DNA of 44,914 nt from Hirschia sp. (GCA_002709235.1 PAQI01000040.1:1-44914), one strand, 5' to 3'. Shown: positions 1 to 9,411, numbered from the stretch's first letter. Numbers and translations: made by a program. The notes: a model not told the origin generated them from the sequence alone.

Positions 1-2980
1 AGGGCTGCTCGAGATCAGCATAGGCCTCGACCAATTGCCTGAAGCCTTCCAACGCTTTTTTGGCTTCTTCCATCGGGTCAACATCGACGGGCAGGCCGTT
101 CCTGGCCGAAACGGTACTCATGCCCGGTGCCAGTGAGACATAGATGATTTCAGAGGTTGGCTTGGCGGGGATGCCTTCTTTCTCAAATCCGCCTGCCTCG
201 GCAATGGCGGCTTCCAGTGGCAACTGGGGTTCAAGCCCGCTCTCCACCTGCTTTTTTGATTTCGGGGCTCCGGTCTTGAAGTCGATAATGGCGAGCGTGC
301 CATCATTCAGCAATTCGATCCGGTCGGCCTTGCCCGTCAGCGTGTAGGTATCGCCACCTATTTCCTGCGGCAGTTTGCCTTCCTTTTCGAGCCAGCGACC
401 GGCGACGCGTTGTCTGCGCGCGGCGCGCCAGTCCAGATAGGCCTGTGCGGCACGTGCCCAGAGCGGACGCGAAAGGGCGATCTCGTCTGCAGGCATACCG
501 GCATGCGCCAGTTCCTCGCAGATGATCTCCAGCAAGTCTCCGGTCTCACCTTCCTCATCAAAGCGTTCAACGGCTGAGTGAATAGCCGTCCCGCGCTCGG
601 CAGGTCCGATCTCGATGCCGGGAGGTGCCAGCGGGTTGAGCTTCAATATATCGCCAGCATAAACGGCATAGGGGTCGCGGATCAGCTTCGTGACACGCGA
701 AACCGAGAAGCGCTTGGGGCGGGCAGTGACAGGCGGACGTGGCTCTGGCGGCGCATTGGGTTTGTAGGCGTCCACATGGCGCAGCGCTTGCGCCCATTGT
801 AACGGGTCACGATCTGCGGGTGGGGCCAGCGCCTTGTCCGCAGCGTCCAGACTATCAACGCCATCGGCCTTCAGCCCGCCGGATGCCAATGTGCGCAATC
901 GCCAGATCCAGCGGCTTGCCACTGATGGTTTGTCTTCCACACGTTTGGCCCGCAACAGGACGACATCCTTCTGGCAGGCCAGTTGTGCAAAATCATGGGC
1001 AGACAGTCCCAGCCGTTCTTCAGGGTCGGGCAGGCCCAGTTCACGGCGCAGCCGACGCGGCAGGAAACTATCGGCAGCAGCTGGCGCAGGCCACATGCCT
1101 TCATTCAGGCTGCCAAGGATCAGAAGATCACGCGTCTGCAATCGGGCTTCCAGAGGGCCCCAGATCGCAATACGCGGATGCTCGCCCTTGCGCGGCGGCA
1201 CGGTCATGCTTGCAGCGGCGGTCTCCGCAAAATCAGCCCAGAGGTCAGCTGGAATAGGGGCACCCATCTCGTCGCACAGTTCCGCCAGCGTTTCGAGATA
1301 TTGCGCCGCCTGTGCGCCCTCACGTCCCCGCCACATGATGCGCGTGCCGGGGGTGTCTTCGGTCTGTGCCAGCAATTCCACAAGGCGCGCGCTGGTGCGG
1401 GCAAAGTCCGCACCGTTGATATCGCCACGTAGCGCCGCGGCACCTGAACGGCTGACAATATCTTCCAGCAAACGCACGATACTGGCCGCGTGCATGCGCT
1501 TTTTGCTCTCCAGCCGGGTTGCAAGATCTTCCAGCCCGACATGTCGCCTTGGTCCGCGCACCGGGTTTTCCTCGCGTGGATCTTCAGGATGGCGCTCAAG
1601 ATCGGCAAGGGCGATTGCCTTGTCTGCTTCCGTCAGGCCCAGACGCGTCATCGGGTGTTTAAGCAAGGCGAGCAGGGCCACAGGTGAGCCGCGATCCTCC
1701 AGCCATTTGAATGTCAGCGCCAACAATGAGCCCTGCGCCGTTTGCAGGAAGGGTGTCCCGGAGGAGGGCGTCACATCGACATCCCAGCGTTTCAGCAAGG
1801 CACTGACGCGGCGTGACAATGATGGATCGGGCGTGACAAGGGCAGCTGTGCGCCCGGGCGTTTCCAGAACCTCACGCAGCATGAGCGCGGCGGCCAAGGC
1901 TTCTTCGGCCTCATCCTCGGCCTCTAAAAGTGTCAGCCCTTCCAGCCCGGCGCGGACCAGTGTTTCAGGTGGATCATCGCCGGAGAGGTGATCAAGTCTG
2001 GCTGTCCAGTCCTTTGTGGCGCTTGCCGGGGCCAGGGCCTCATTGACCAGTTTGCGGCGGGCTTGCGCCGCGGGGGTCTCATGCGTGCCGGGCCAACGTT
2101 TGACATGATGGCGATCTACGCCAAGCCGATCCAGCGCACGGGCCAGCGTGAATTGCGGATGGCTGGGGCTATCGGAAATGGCTTTCCAGGCGGGGTCTTC
2201 GACATCAGGGTCGAGACCGGGCAGGACGACGGCCCCCTTTGGCAGATCCATGGCCGCACGCATCAGCAGGCGTGTTGCGGGGGTGGCACCGGTCGAGCCC
2301 GCTATGATCACCGGATGATCAGGCGGGGTCTGTCGCCACTGGTTCGACAGGGCTTCTGCGGCTGCCACGCGCCGGGCCATCGGGTCGGTCGCGCCCTGTT
2401 CTTCCAGATAGCCGGGCCAGATTTCGGTGATGATTGTCAGGAATTTGGCGGAGACCTGCCAGTGCTGGGCAAGGTCTGCGTCAAGCGACAGACCCTCCAG
2501 CCTGTTCCAGTCGACATTCTCGCCCATAGCTGCCTGATCCAGCAGGGCAGACAGCTCATCAGCCGCTGACAGTGCCGACCCTGGAGGCAGGGGCGTATCA
2601 TCCTGCGCATTGCGCCAGGCCTGAACCAGCCGCGCCAATGCCCCCCGCCGACGTGCATCAGGCAGGGGCGGGCCAAGTTCCAGTTCGGAGATGCCAACAG
2701 GTGCAATCGTATTGTCATCCTCAAGGTCACCCAACACGCGGATGTCCGGCGCGATCAATGCGCCTAGTCCCAGTTCCAGCGCCGTTTCGTGAAAGGCCTC
2801 GGCCAATGCACGTCCGGCGCGGCGGTTGGGCGTATAGATCACGGTATCGGCCAGGGCCGACGGATTGTTCTTCAGGTCCAGCACCTGAGACAGGGTTGCC
2901 GCGATGGTCTTCAGAAAGCCTGCCGAGGGCGCGATAGTGTAGATCCGAGGTGTCGGCGCTTCGAACAGTGACAGGGGCAT
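1..2980 (-). CDS. addB: AddB, nuclease/helicase-like subunit of AddAB (3' end cut by window edge)
   Basis: AddB is one subunit of the AddAB double-strand-break resection enzyme, the alphaproteobacterial counterpart of RecBCD. The reading frame is open from the ATG at 2980 to the left edge, about 993 codons, close to a full AddB, so probably only some tens of residues are missing. The N-terminus (MPLSLFEAPTPRIYTIAPSA) matches alphaproteobacterial AddB and has no intact Walker A. Near the end (about 270-300) IIDFKTG gives the D and K of the RecB-type PD-(D/E)xK nuclease. The ATG overlaps the murU stop by one base (TAATG), indicating translational coupling. addA would be expected next, outside the window. 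Long plus-strand open frames here are shadows. Family assignment is from recognised motifs and context. Confidence 0.9.
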   Translation of the reverse strand, partial: MPLSLFEAPTPRIYTIAPSAGFLKTIAATLSQVLDLKNNPSALADTVIYTPNRRAGRALAEAFHETALELGLGALIAPDIRVLGDLEDDNTIAPVGISELELGPPLPDARRRGALARLVQAWRNAQDDTPLPPGSALSAADELSALLDQAAMGENVDWNRLEGLSLDADLAQHWQVSAKFLTIITEIWPGYLEEQGATDPMARRVAAAEALSNQWRQTPPDHPVIIAGSTGATPATRLLMRAAMDLPKGAVVLPGLDPDVEDPAWKAISDSPSHPQFTLARALDRLGVDRHHVKRWPGTHETPAAQARRKLVNEALAPASATKDWTARLDHLSGDDPPETLVRAGLEGLTLLEAEDEAEEALAAALMLREVLETPGRTAALVTPDPSLSRRVSALLKRWDVDVTPSSGTPFLQTAQGSLLALTFKWLEDRGSPVALLALLKHPMTRLGLTEADKAIALADLERHPEDPREENPVRGPRRHVGLEDLATRLESKKRMHAASIVRLLEDIVSRSGAAALRGDINGADFARTSARLVELLAQTEDTPGTRIMWRGREGAQAAQYLETLAELCDEMGAPIPADLWADFAETAAASMTVPPRKGEHPRIAIWGPLEARLQTRDLLILGSLNEGMWPAPAAADSFLPRRLRRELGLPDPEERLGLSAHDFAQLACQKDVVLLRAKRVEDKPSVASRWIWRLRTLASGGLKADGVDSLDAADKALAPPADRDPLQWAQALRHVDAYKPNAPPEPRPPVTARPKRFSVSRVTKLIRDPYAVYAGDILKLNPLAPPGIEIGPAERGTAIHSAVERFDEEGETGDLLEIICEELAHAGMPADEIALSRPLWARAAQAYLDWRAARRQRVAGRWLEKEGKLPQEIGGDTYTLTGKADRIELLNDGTLAIIDFKTGAPKSKKQVESGLEPQLPLEAAIAEAGGFEKEGIPAKPTSEIIYVSLAPGMSTVSARNGLPVDVDPMEEAKKALEGFRQLVEAYADLEQP

Positions 2981-3729
2981 TAGTTGCTCCGGCCTGTTGT
3001 CTCGCGCGCCCCGCCTTCATTGTCGAGCAGCCACTGGCTTGCCTTGTCACGTGATGCGGGATCACCAACATGCATCCAATAGGGGGCCATCACGCAACCA
3101 TGCAGGCGCCCCCTGGCGAGAAAATCGTTCCAATAGGCATTGGCCGAAAAGGGCTCGACCTTGCGGTCCGCCACCAGGCCGGGGCGCATGATATAGACAC
3201 CGGCATAGGCAAAGGGCGCATCGGGCCTGTCGCCGCGCCGCTCCAGTCGACCATCCTCATGCAACAGAAAGTCACCGGGACCATCATAGCCCATTGAATG
3301 ATCGCGGCGCGCCAGCATCAATAGTGCATCCATCCGGTCTTCATCATAGCTTCTGATCATGTCCTGAAGCGACGTGTCGGTCTCATCGCTCCAGCAACTA
3401 TCCGTATTGAGAATGAACACGGGATCATCCCCCAAAAGGGGCGCGGCCTTGACCACACCGCCGCCGGTTTCCAACAGGCAATCGCGCTCGTCTGACACCA
3501 GAACCTCGATATCGGTGCGACCTGTAACGTGAGCTTCCAGCATGTCTGCGAAATAATGGACATTGACCACGGCGCGTTCGATGCCAATGCCAACCAGCTT
3601 GTCCAGCAGCCGGTCGATCAGGCTCCGCCCGGCCACTTCGATCATGGGCTTGGGGCGGTCATCGGTCAGCGGACGCATGCGCGTTCCCAGACCGGCGGAC
3701 ATCAACATGGCTGTGTGGATTTTCGTCAT
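2980..3729 (-). CDS. murU: MurU-type sugar-1-phosphate nucleotidyltransferase
   Basis: Predicted N-acetylmuramate alpha-1-phosphate uridylyltransferase, making UDP-MurNAc from recycled MurNAc-1-P in the cytoplasm. The 249-residue protein starts MTKIHTAMLMSAGLGTRMRP, the nucleotide-binding signature of NTP transferases, followed by RPKPMIEVAGRSLIDR; NTDSCW (about residue 110) is the metal/nucleotide-binding acidic region. A GGAGG lies 8 bases before the ATG. It sits between amgK, whose product supplies its substrate, and addB, with which it overlaps by one base. The AmgK-MurU pairing is the main reason for naming MurU; on sequence alone a mannose-1-phosphate guanylyltransferase is possible. 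Confidence 0.85.
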   Translation of the reverse strand: MTKIHTAMLMSAGLGTRMRPLTDDRPKPMIEVAGRSLIDRLLDKLVGIGIERAVVNVHYFADMLEAHVTGRTDIEVLVSDERDCLLETGGGVVKAAPLLGDDPVFILNTDSCWSDETDTSLQDMIRSYDEDRMDALLMLARRDHSMGYDGPGDFLLHEDGRLERRGDRPDAPFAYAGVYIMRPGLVADRKVEPFSANAYWNDFLARGRLHGCVMAPYWMHVGDPASRDKASQWLLDNEGGARETTGRSN

Positions 3730-3756
3730 GGCGCGGGGCCTCCGAATGGGCGTGCG

Positions 3757-4848
3757 TCAGATGAGAAGATGCGGGGCACCTTGCTGGATGACAGCGCGCA
3801 TCGGCGCGGTCGCAGGGTGTCGCAGCGTTTCGCCCAGCAGTTGCAGCTGTCGTGGCAGGAAATCAAGATATTTCGGCTTCTTGTCGCGATGTATCAGCCG
3901 CGCAAACACTCCTGCCACGCGCAGGGCATTGAGGGTGCCAAGCACGGCGAGCCGTTTGTCGAACGCCTCGCGAGAGCCGCCTGTCTGATCGAGATATGCG
4001 CCAATAGCCGCTTCGCTGGCATCCGCCGATACCTCTCTTCGCGCATCTTGCAGCAGCATGGCAAAATCCCATTCGGGCCAGCCATTCACGGCGTCCTGAT
4101 AGTCCAGCAGACCCACACGTTTCACACCATCGCGCTCCGGTAGCCAGATCAGGTTCTCGGCGTGATAATCGCGCAAGATCAATGCGCGCGGAAAGGTGAG
4201 GGCTTCACTGATCAGGGCATCGCGCGCGTCCTCCCATTGCGTAATGGGTACGCGGTCGACGCCGATGGTGGGATCCTGTTGGGGGGACCATTCGTAAAAC
4301 AGATTGGCATTCACCTTCAGCGCCAATGCATCGTAATCCAGGACCGGCCAGTCATCGGTGCCGCTGGGCAGACTGGTGGGAGCACGCGCCCCATGCACGA
4401 CAGCCAATGCCTGTGCGGCAGCACGATAGAGCGCAATCTCGTCCTCGCCCTGTTCGATGACCCGCGCAAACAGATCATCCCCCATATCCTCCAGCAGCAC
4501 GAGGCCGGCAGGGATGTCTGCAGCGATGATGTCGGGCGCGGAAAGGTCCAGCGATTTCAGGAAACGGGTCATGGCAATGAAGGCGTCCACGCGTGACGCG
4601 GCAAGACGCGATTGGGCATCCCAGCCAAGTGCAAGGCGTTCATCTTCAGTATGTTCAGGACGGCAAACGAGGCCCTCTGCGGGGGCGATCATGAAGATGG
4701 CCGTATCGTCGCCCCGGGTGAGACGTTCATAGCGGCGGGTGGAGGCGTCTGCACCCAGCGGCATGCGGTGCGCGTCGCCCCATCCGGCCATTTCCAGGAA
4801 CTCCCGGCGTTTTCCGGCTGCCGCTGCGTCAGTTTTTGAGGCTGTCAA
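3757..4848 (-). CDS. amgK: AmgK-type anomeric MurNAc/GlcNAc kinase (aminoglycoside phosphotransferase fold)
   Basis: Predicted anomeric sugar kinase phosphorylating MurNAc at C1, the step before MurU in peptidoglycan recycling. The protein has the APH/choline-kinase fold: a nucleotide lobe with LVLLEDMGDDLF in the hinge region, the catalytic loop LRDYHAENLIWLP and the metal-binding LLDYQDA (DFG-like). The frame is open to an upstream ATG at 4899, but that start would overlap tsaE by 71 bases. I prefer TTG at 4848, which has GTGGAG 8 bases upstream and overlaps tsaE by 20 bases, giving about 363 residues. Gene order tsaE-amgK-murU is typical for alphaproteobacteria. Some databases call this family simply phosphotransferase. 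Confidence 0.85.
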   Translation of the reverse strand: MTASKTDAAAAGKRREFLEMAGWGDAHRMPLGADASTRRYERLTRGDDTAIFMIAPAEGLVCRPEHTEDERLALGWDAQSRLAASRVDAFIAMTRFLKSLDLSAPDIIAADIPAGLVLLEDMGDDLFARVIEQGEDEIALYRAAAQALAVVHGARAPTSLPSGTDDWPVLDYDALALKVNANLFYEWSPQQDPTIGVDRVPITQWEDARDALISEALTFPRALILRDYHAENLIWLPERDGVKRVGLLDYQDAVNGWPEWDFAMLLQDARREVSADASEAAIGAYLDQTGGSREAFDKRLAVLGTLNALRVAGVFARLIHRDKKPKYLDFLPRQLQLLGETLRHPATAPMRAVIQQGAPHLLI

Positions 4849-5296
4849 TGCGTTCGCTCCACTCCGGCCCATACCCCACAATATGGGCGATTCGGCCATC
4901 CGATACGATCTCTAGTTCAAGGTCGAGGCGCCATTTGGGCAAACTGTGTCCCATGCGTTCAGGCCATTCAATCAGGGCAAGACCATCCTGGCTGTCCTCA
5001 AACCCCAGCTCGGGAAGGTCCTGTTCATCTTCCAGCCGATAGAGGTCAAAATGCCATATAGGCAGATGCTCGGCTTCATAGGTGAGAACAATGGTGAAAG
5101 TCGGGCTGGGCACCTCAAGGTCTTCATTTTGCAGGAGTTTGCGGATTAATGCGCGGGCTAGGGTAGACTTGCCAGCGCCCAGGTCACCTTTCAGGGCGAT
5201 AACGTCACCGGGTCTGACCATTTCGGCTAATGTGCGCCCCAGTCGGGCAGTGGCTTCATCGTCCTTGAGGGCTATCTCGTGTCTCTGATCCGTCAT
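4829..5296 (-). CDS. tsaE: TsaE, tRNA t6A biosynthesis ATPase
   Basis: TsaE is the ATPase that works with TsaB-TsaD to make N6-threonylcarbamoyladenosine at position 37 of ANN-decoding tRNAs. The protein contains Walker A GDLGAGKSTLARALIRK and the family motif SPTFTIVLTYE, then HFDLYRLEDEQDLPELGFED and LIEWPERMG, all in TsaE order. The 155-residue length from the ATG at 5296 (MTDQRHEIALKDDEAT) fits the family; the frame is open further upstream to 5362 but that extension (MTPCAASRKV...) does not resemble TsaE. It is first in a minus-strand operon with amgK, murU and addB, and divergent from the ferredoxin gene. Confidence 0.93.
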   Translation of the reverse strand: MTDQRHEIALKDDEATARLGRTLAEMVRPGDVIALKGDLGAGKSTLARALIRKLLQNEDLEVPSPTFTIVLTYEAEHLPIWHFDLYRLEDEQDLPELGFEDSQDGLALIEWPERMGHSLPKWRLDLELEIVSDGRIAHIVGYGPEWSERIDSLKN

Positions 5297-5334
5297 ATTT
5301 CGCCGCGTCAAACCGTTGCACAGTGTAAAATTGA

Positions 5335-5356
5335 CCTTGCGCGAAGCCGCGCAAGG
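5335..5356. other. Perfect 9-bp hairpin in the tsaE/ferredoxin divergent region
   Basis: CCTTGCGCG and its exact complement CGCGCAAGG are separated by AAGC. It lies 39-60 bases upstream of tsaE and about 50 upstream of the ferredoxin start. It could be an operator or a leader RNA structure of tsaE. No convincing -35/-10 pair was found around it. Confidence 0.45.
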
Positions 5357-5405
5357 CGTCAAACAGAAGCGGTTTGCGACAAGAATTTGAGGATTTACCC
5401 GTCAG

Positions 5406-5726
5406 ATGACCAAGATTACCTTTGTAGAACATGATGGCACGGAACATGTTGTGGATGCTGCGAACGGTGGATCCGTCATGGAAGCAGCAATCAACAACAA
5501 CGTCCCTGGCATTGATGCCGATTGCGGTGGCGCATGTGCCTGTGCGACCTGTCATGTCTATATCGATGCAGCTTTCACGGAGACCGTTGGCAAGCCGAAT
5601 GACATGGAACAGTCCATGCTCGATTTTGCCGAGGGCGTCGCCGACAATTCCAGGCTTTCCTGCCAGATTACGATTTCTGATGCGCTTGAGGGCATGAAGG
5701 TCACCATGCCGGAATCCCAAAGCTGA
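5406..5726 (+). CDS. 2Fe-2S ferredoxin, adrenodoxin type
   Basis: A 106-residue electron carrier of the adrenodoxin/FdxB class. The cluster ligands are visible: Cys at [14 protein letters not shown] in the C-x5-C-x2-C arrangement (about residues 40-48) and the fourth Cys at RLSCQI (about residue 86). In this class the protein serves iron-sulfur assembly or cytochrome P450 systems; nothing in the neighbourhood (no isc/hsc genes, no P450) decides which. A weak GAGGA lies 13 bases before the ATG. The gene is divergent from tsaE. Confidence 0.93.
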   Translation: MTKITFVEHDGTEHVVDAANGGSVMEAAINNNVPGIDADCGGACACATCHVYIDAAFTETVGKPNDMEQSMLDFAEGVADNSRLSCQITISDALEGMKVTMPESQS

Positions 5727-5760
5727 TAATTCTGGCTGATGGTATGGACAATGTGGCGAG

Positions 5761-6039
5761 ATGAACAAGCTCGTCATCTATATGGCCCGTGGTGCACAGA
5801 TTGTGCTCGCGGGCTATCTTGTTTCTCTGGCACTTGCCTGCATTCAGGCGTGGCCACAACTGGCTGATGCAGGAGCGTCGGCCATTTCCCGGATCGCATT
5901 TGCGGCGGTTCCGGCGATTGTATTGTTTGTGCTCATACAAAAACGACGCACGCGCATTCCCGCTTTGCTTGCCGCCTGGGCGATCATCATCGCACTCATC
6001 TGTTTTACCGAACCATTCCTGAGTTTTCTCGGCGTTTGA
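5761..6039 (+). CDS. Small integral membrane protein of unknown function
   Basis: A 92-residue hydrophobic protein with three probable membrane segments: residues about 9-28 (GAQIVLAGYLVSLALACI), 42-60 (ISRIAFAAVPAIVLFVLI) and 68-90 (ALLAAWAIIIALICFTEPFL). A basic stretch QKRRTR between segments two and three should be cytoplasmic. It starts 34 bases after the ferredoxin and may be cotranscribed. I do not recognise the family. An open frame on the other strand here is not credible, because the membrane pattern lies on the plus strand. Confidence 0.7.
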   Translation: MNKLVIYMARGAQIVLAGYLVSLALACIQAWPQLADAGASAISRIAFAAVPAIVLFVLIQKRRTRIPALLAAWAIIIALICFTEPFLSFLGV

Positions 6040-6236
6040 GATCATCTCGAAGAGCTGTTTCGACCCATGCAATTGCCTGGGTATCCAGCATAATTGAAAT
6101 CAAATTTTAAGCCTGACGCGATAGTTCAAGTAATCAGACGGATCGTCGAAGTCCTGCAGGTTTTTCCGGGTATTAGAGACGCTCCAACTGAAGGTTGACC
6201 TTTTGTGGGTTACCTTCAAAGCGCATTGGCAGGGTT

Positions 6237-6434
6237 ATGACTGAACTAGACAGGCAATACTCCGGTAAAGAACAAGCAAAAACAGCGACACAGCCCATTC
6301 GAAAAGCAAATGCTGCGCAGATAACGTTTGCAATATTTGCTTTGGCGGTCTGTTTCGGCGTTCAATTTTGCGTTGCGCGAAGTGTCCTGACGGCTTCGGG
6401 ATTGCCGATCAGCTGGTGTTTTGGAAATTCATGA
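6237..6434 (+). CDS. Tiny one-span membrane ORF coupled to the chemoreceptor
   Basis: A possible 65-residue peptide beginning MTELDRQYSGKEQ, with a polar N-terminus and one hydrophobic segment (about residues 27-45, ITFAIFALAVCFGVQFCVA). Its TGA overlaps the ATG of the chemoreceptor (ATGATG at 6431-6436), an arrangement typical of translational coupling. The ribosome site is poor (AGGG only 2 bases before the ATG), and the frame stays open upstream to 6195. An imperfect hairpin (6190-6217, GAAGGT...ACCTTC) precedes it. It may be a leader peptide, a small receptor partner, or the remnant of a longer receptor N-terminus. No family is recognised. Confidence 0.35.
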   Translation: MTELDRQYSGKEQAKTATQPIRKANAAQITFAIFALAVCFGVQFCVARSVLTASGLPISWCFGNS

Positions 6435-8110
6435 TGACATTATTTTCGCGATACTCGCTGTCTACCCTGTTCGCAGGATTCATTGTGATGCAGATTCCCA
6501 TCGCCTTGTTTCTGGCGCACATCGCGGGCAATTCACTTCTATTGGTGGGTATAGGGGCAACTGCATTCGCCTGTGTTGCTGTTATCGGAGCACTGTTCTT
6601 CGATAAACGCGTCAATGGCTATGTGATCGGACTGACCTACATGTCGATGACCGCCCTTCAGGTCACGGCGTTGACGGGCAATCCGATGCAGGTCGACATG
6701 CATCTGTTTTTCATGGCCGGGCTGGCCCTGCTGGCATCCTTTCGTTCCCAGAGAGTCATACTTGCATCAGCCGGAGCGGTGGCGGTCCATCACGCCATAT
6801 TCAATTTCGCGGCCCCGGATCTGGTCTACCCCGGAGGAACGAACATCATTCGGCTGGTCCTGCATGCGACCGTGCTGTGTGTAGAGACAGTCGGTCTTAC
6901 CATGATCATCAATGGCATCAATCAGCGCTCAGCCGAGGTTGAACTGCGGGCTCAGGAAGCTGCCAGTGCCCGAAAACAGGCTGAAGAAGAAGCCATGGCG
7001 TTGACCGTCACGCTTCAGGAGCTTGAGGAGGCTCGCGAAGCAAGTGATCGCGCGAATGCACACCGGATCGAACTGGAAGCCGAACGCCAGCGTTATGCGG
7101 ATGAACAGGCCGAGGTGGTCTCCTCACTCGCCACTGGTCTCAAAACGCTTGCCAGTGGGGATCTGACATATCGTTTGCAGACAGTGTTTGCGGATCGTTA
7201 TGAAGGCCTGCGTACCGATTTCAACAATGCGGTATCATCGCTCGAAGGTGTGTTGCTTCGCCTGCTGGCATCATCGGGCAATATCAGGATCACAACGACA
7301 GAGATCAATCGCGCAACAGATGATCTGTCCATTCGCACGGAGCGTCAGGCAACGACGCTGGAAGAAACAGCTGTCGCGCTTGACCAGTTGACCGTGACCG
7401 TTCGTCAGAGTGCAGATGGTGCAAATGAAGCCAATCGCGTCGTTGCAAGCGCTCGCGAGGAGGCAAAGAAAAGTGGCGAAGTCGTTCGCTCGGCTGTCAA
7501 CGCCATGGATGCCATTTCAGAATCGGCAACACAGATTGGCCGGATCACGACAGTGATCGATGAAATCGCGTTCCAGACCAATCTGCTGGCGCTCAATGCG
7601 GGGGTTGAAGCGGCACGTGCGGGTGATGCGGGCAGAGGTTTTGCCGTTGTGGCGACTGAAGTTCGTGCGCTTGCCCAGAGATCCGCTGAAGCCGCCAAGG
7701 AGATCGACGGCTTTATCCGGGCCTCGACGCGTCAGGTCAAAAGCGGTGTAGGGCTGGTTGGTCAGGCCGGTGACACGCTGCAGCAGATTGCGGAGAATGT
7801 AGAGCAGATATCTTCAATGGTATCTGAAATCGCTCACGCTTCTCAGGAGCAGGCAACAGGTCTGACGCAGATCAATACCGCTGTGAACCAGATGGATCAG
7901 GTGACCCAGCAAAACGCTGCAATGGTGGAGCAGACTTCCGCCGCCAGCCATAATCTGGCCGGAGAAGCAGAAGAGCTGGCCATACTATTAGGGAATTTCA
8001 AGCTTGGCCGTGACGCGGATGCGCGTCATCAGCAGAATGATGACAATCACTTTCACGGCGAAGATGACTGGCTTCGCCAACGGATCGGATCAAGGATGGT
8101 TGGTTCCTGA
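6431..8110 (+). CDS. Methyl-accepting chemotaxis protein with multi-span membrane sensor
   Basis: A chemoreceptor of about 559 residues that would signal to CheA. The N-terminal about 170 residues form several hydrophobic spans (MTLFSRYSLSTLFAGFI onward, including MQVDMHLFFMAGLALLASF and AVHHAIFNF) without a large periplasmic domain, so sensing is probably in or near the membrane. A long charged coiled coil follows (about residues 175-235), then a HAMP-like region and the MCP signalling domain, whose tip has the conserved EIAFQTNLLALNAGVEAARA and GRGFAVVATEVRALAQRSAE. The C-terminus ends WLRQRIGSRMVGS and has no NWETF-type CheR tether. ATGs at 6431 and 6434 are both possible; GGAA at 6423 favours the second. 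No che genes lie nearby. Confidence 0.9.
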   Translation: MMTLFSRYSLSTLFAGFIVMQIPIALFLAHIAGNSLLLVGIGATAFACVAVIGALFFDKRVNGYVIGLTYMSMTALQVTALTGNPMQVDMHLFFMAGLALLASFRSQRVILASAGAVAVHHAIFNFAAPDLVYPGGTNIIRLVLHATVLCVETVGLTMIINGINQRSAEVELRAQEAASARKQAEEEAMALTVTLQELEEAREASDRANAHRIELEAERQRYADEQAEVVSSLATGLKTLASGDLTYRLQTVFADRYEGLRTDFNNAVSSLEGVLLRLLASSGNIRITTTEINRATDDLSIRTERQATTLEETAVALDQLTVTVRQSADGANEANRVVASAREEAKKSGEVVRSAVNAMDAISESATQIGRITTVIDEIAFQTNLLALNAGVEAARAGDAGRGFAVVATEVRALAQRSAEAAKEIDGFIRASTRQVKSGVGLVGQAGDTLQQIAENVEQISSMVSEIAHASQEQATGLTQINTAVNQMDQVTQQNAAMVEQTSAASHNLAGEAEELAILLGNFKLGRDADARHQQNDDNHFHGEDDWLRQRIGSRMVGS

Positions 8111-8112
8111 TC

Positions 8113-8139
8113 AGGGTGTGATTACGGACATCACACCCT
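8113..8139. terminator. Bidirectional hairpin between chemoreceptor and rluE
   Basis: AGGGTGTGAT and ATCACACCCT form a perfect 10-bp stem with a 7-base loop exactly between two convergent genes. There is no long T tract on either side, so it may act as a 3'-end stabiliser as well as a terminator. Confidence 0.65.
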
Positions 8140-8686
8140 AGACGCTGCGCCATTCGCCGGGCTGCATGCCATCCAGTGACCAGTTGTCGATCGATGCGCG
8201 TATCAGGCGCAATGTTGGATGGTCTATCGCTGCAGTCATGCGTCTGACCTGCCGGTTACGTCCCTCGCGCAAGGTGATCTCCAACCAGCAATCAGGCACG
8301 GATTTGCGAAATCGCACAGGTGGATCTCGTGGCCATAGTCCCGCAGGTTCATCAATTCTGCGTGCACCGGCCGGTAGGGTGCGGCCATCCTTCAGCGTCA
8401 GACCTTGTCGAAATTGTTCCAGGGCATCGTCACTGGGAATACCTTCCACCTGGACCCAATAGGTTTTGGGCTTCTGATAGCGTGGGTTGGCGATGTGATG
8501 CTGCAGGCGGCCATTATTGGTCAGGACGAGCAACCCCTCACTGTCCTTGTCCAGACGTCCGGCCGGATAGACGCTGGGTACGTCGATATAGTCCGATAAA
8601 GTCTTTCTTGGCCCGCCGGCAGTCGATTTGTCCGTGAATTGCGACAAGACATCATAGGGTTTGTTGAACAAGATGATCGTACTCAT
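8138..8686 (-). CDS. rluE: RluE-type 23S rRNA pseudouridine synthase
   Basis: A 182-residue stand-alone pseudouridine synthase without an S4 domain, as in RluE, which modifies U2457 of 23S rRNA. The catalytic motif [15 protein letters not shown] (about residues 43-57) carries the active-site Asp; [20 protein letters not shown] is the second conserved block. The start [17 protein letters not shown] fits the family (FNKPYxVLSQFT). Its ATG overlaps the PepSY gene stop by four bases, so the two are translated as a pair. RluB/F types have an extra S4 domain, absent here. Confidence 0.92.
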   Translation of the reverse strand: MSTIILFNKPYDVLSQFTDKSTAGGPRKTLSDYIDVPSVYPAGRLDKDSEGLLVLTNNGRLQHHIANPRYQKPKTYWVQVEGIPSDDALEQFRQGLTLKDGRTLPAGARRIDEPAGLWPRDPPVRFRKSVPDCWLEITLREGRNRQVRRMTAAIDHPTLRLIRASIDNWSLDGMQPGEWRSV

Positions 8687-9411
8687 GAGGGGGTAGGACT
8701 CCGTCGGCGTCGAGACCCCGTCAGCAGGCGTCTCATCCGCAGAAACAAAAGGGTGATGCCTGACATCGCCACCAGCAATGCAGCGCCTGCAGCTGTGATC
8801 AGCAGGGGATGATTGAAATCTTCGCCGTCATTATAGTCCATGACATGCAACCGCCAGAAAAAATCATAGAAGCGCCAGGTTGAAGAACGTCTGGCACGGA
8901 CTTCAGCGGTGAATGGGTCGATGTAAAGCGTTGTGTTGCCATTGTCATCAAATGCAATTTTCCAGACCGGGGCGGGTCGGCCATATTCTGTCGGTGATGT
9001 CGCCAGATATTGCGCGGATCTGATCGGCGCATCCCCCAGATAGTCTGTCGTCGCGATAGACCGGGCAAGCTGTTCTGGCAAGGGGCTCAGCACCTGGCCA
9101 GACACAGCGTTGACGAGTGAGCGATTTCCATCAGCATCACGCAGTCGCCAGACAGGCGTTTCCTGCAACTGACCCAGCTCTGCATGGCCGAGCGTGAGCA
9201 TGTTGGCAGCTTTTGCGGCCTCAGCGATGGTGATGACAGATGAAGGTGTCAGAGTAACGGGCGCAGGTTCGCGGATCTTGTGTTCTCCGCGCACGTGCTC
9301 GATCGGGATTGCACTCATCACGACGCCGCCCATGATCCATAAAAGGATCTGCAGACCAACGATAAGCGCGATCCATTTGTGGATGCGCAGCGCCCAGCGA
9401 AGTGTCGTCAT
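8683..9411 (-). CDS. PepSY-domain membrane protein
   Basis: A 242-residue protein with an N-terminal membrane anchor (about residues 13-36, [20 protein letters not shown]), a periplasmic portion, and a second span near the C-terminus (about 203-227, [23 protein letters not shown]). The region between resembles PepSY-associated membrane proteins: paired repeats ending [20 protein letters not shown] and [14 protein letters not shown], then the [15 protein letters not shown] block typical of the family. Function is unknown; relatives occur with iron-siderophore or cell-envelope functions. It lies 78 bases downstream of opgH and overlaps rluE by four bases. Confidence 0.82.
   Translation of the reverse strand: MTTLRWALRIHKWIALIVGLQILLWIMGGVVMSAIPIEHVRGEHKIREPAPVTLTPSSVITIAEAAKAANMLTLGHAELGQLQETPVWRLRDADGNRSLVNAVSGQVLSPLPEQLARSIATTDYLGDAPIRSAQYLATSPTEYGRPAPVWKIAFDDNGNTTLYIDPFTAEVRARRSSTWRFYDFFWRLHVMDYNDGEDFNHPLLITAAGAALLVAMSGITLLFLRMRRLLTGSRRRRSPTPS

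Noticed and set aside
834-1991. Long plus-strand open frame (385 codons) and others across 578-2937
   Set aside because: Arg/Ser/Pro-rich antisense shadows of addB, whose minus-strand frame is open through the whole region and shows AddB motifs.
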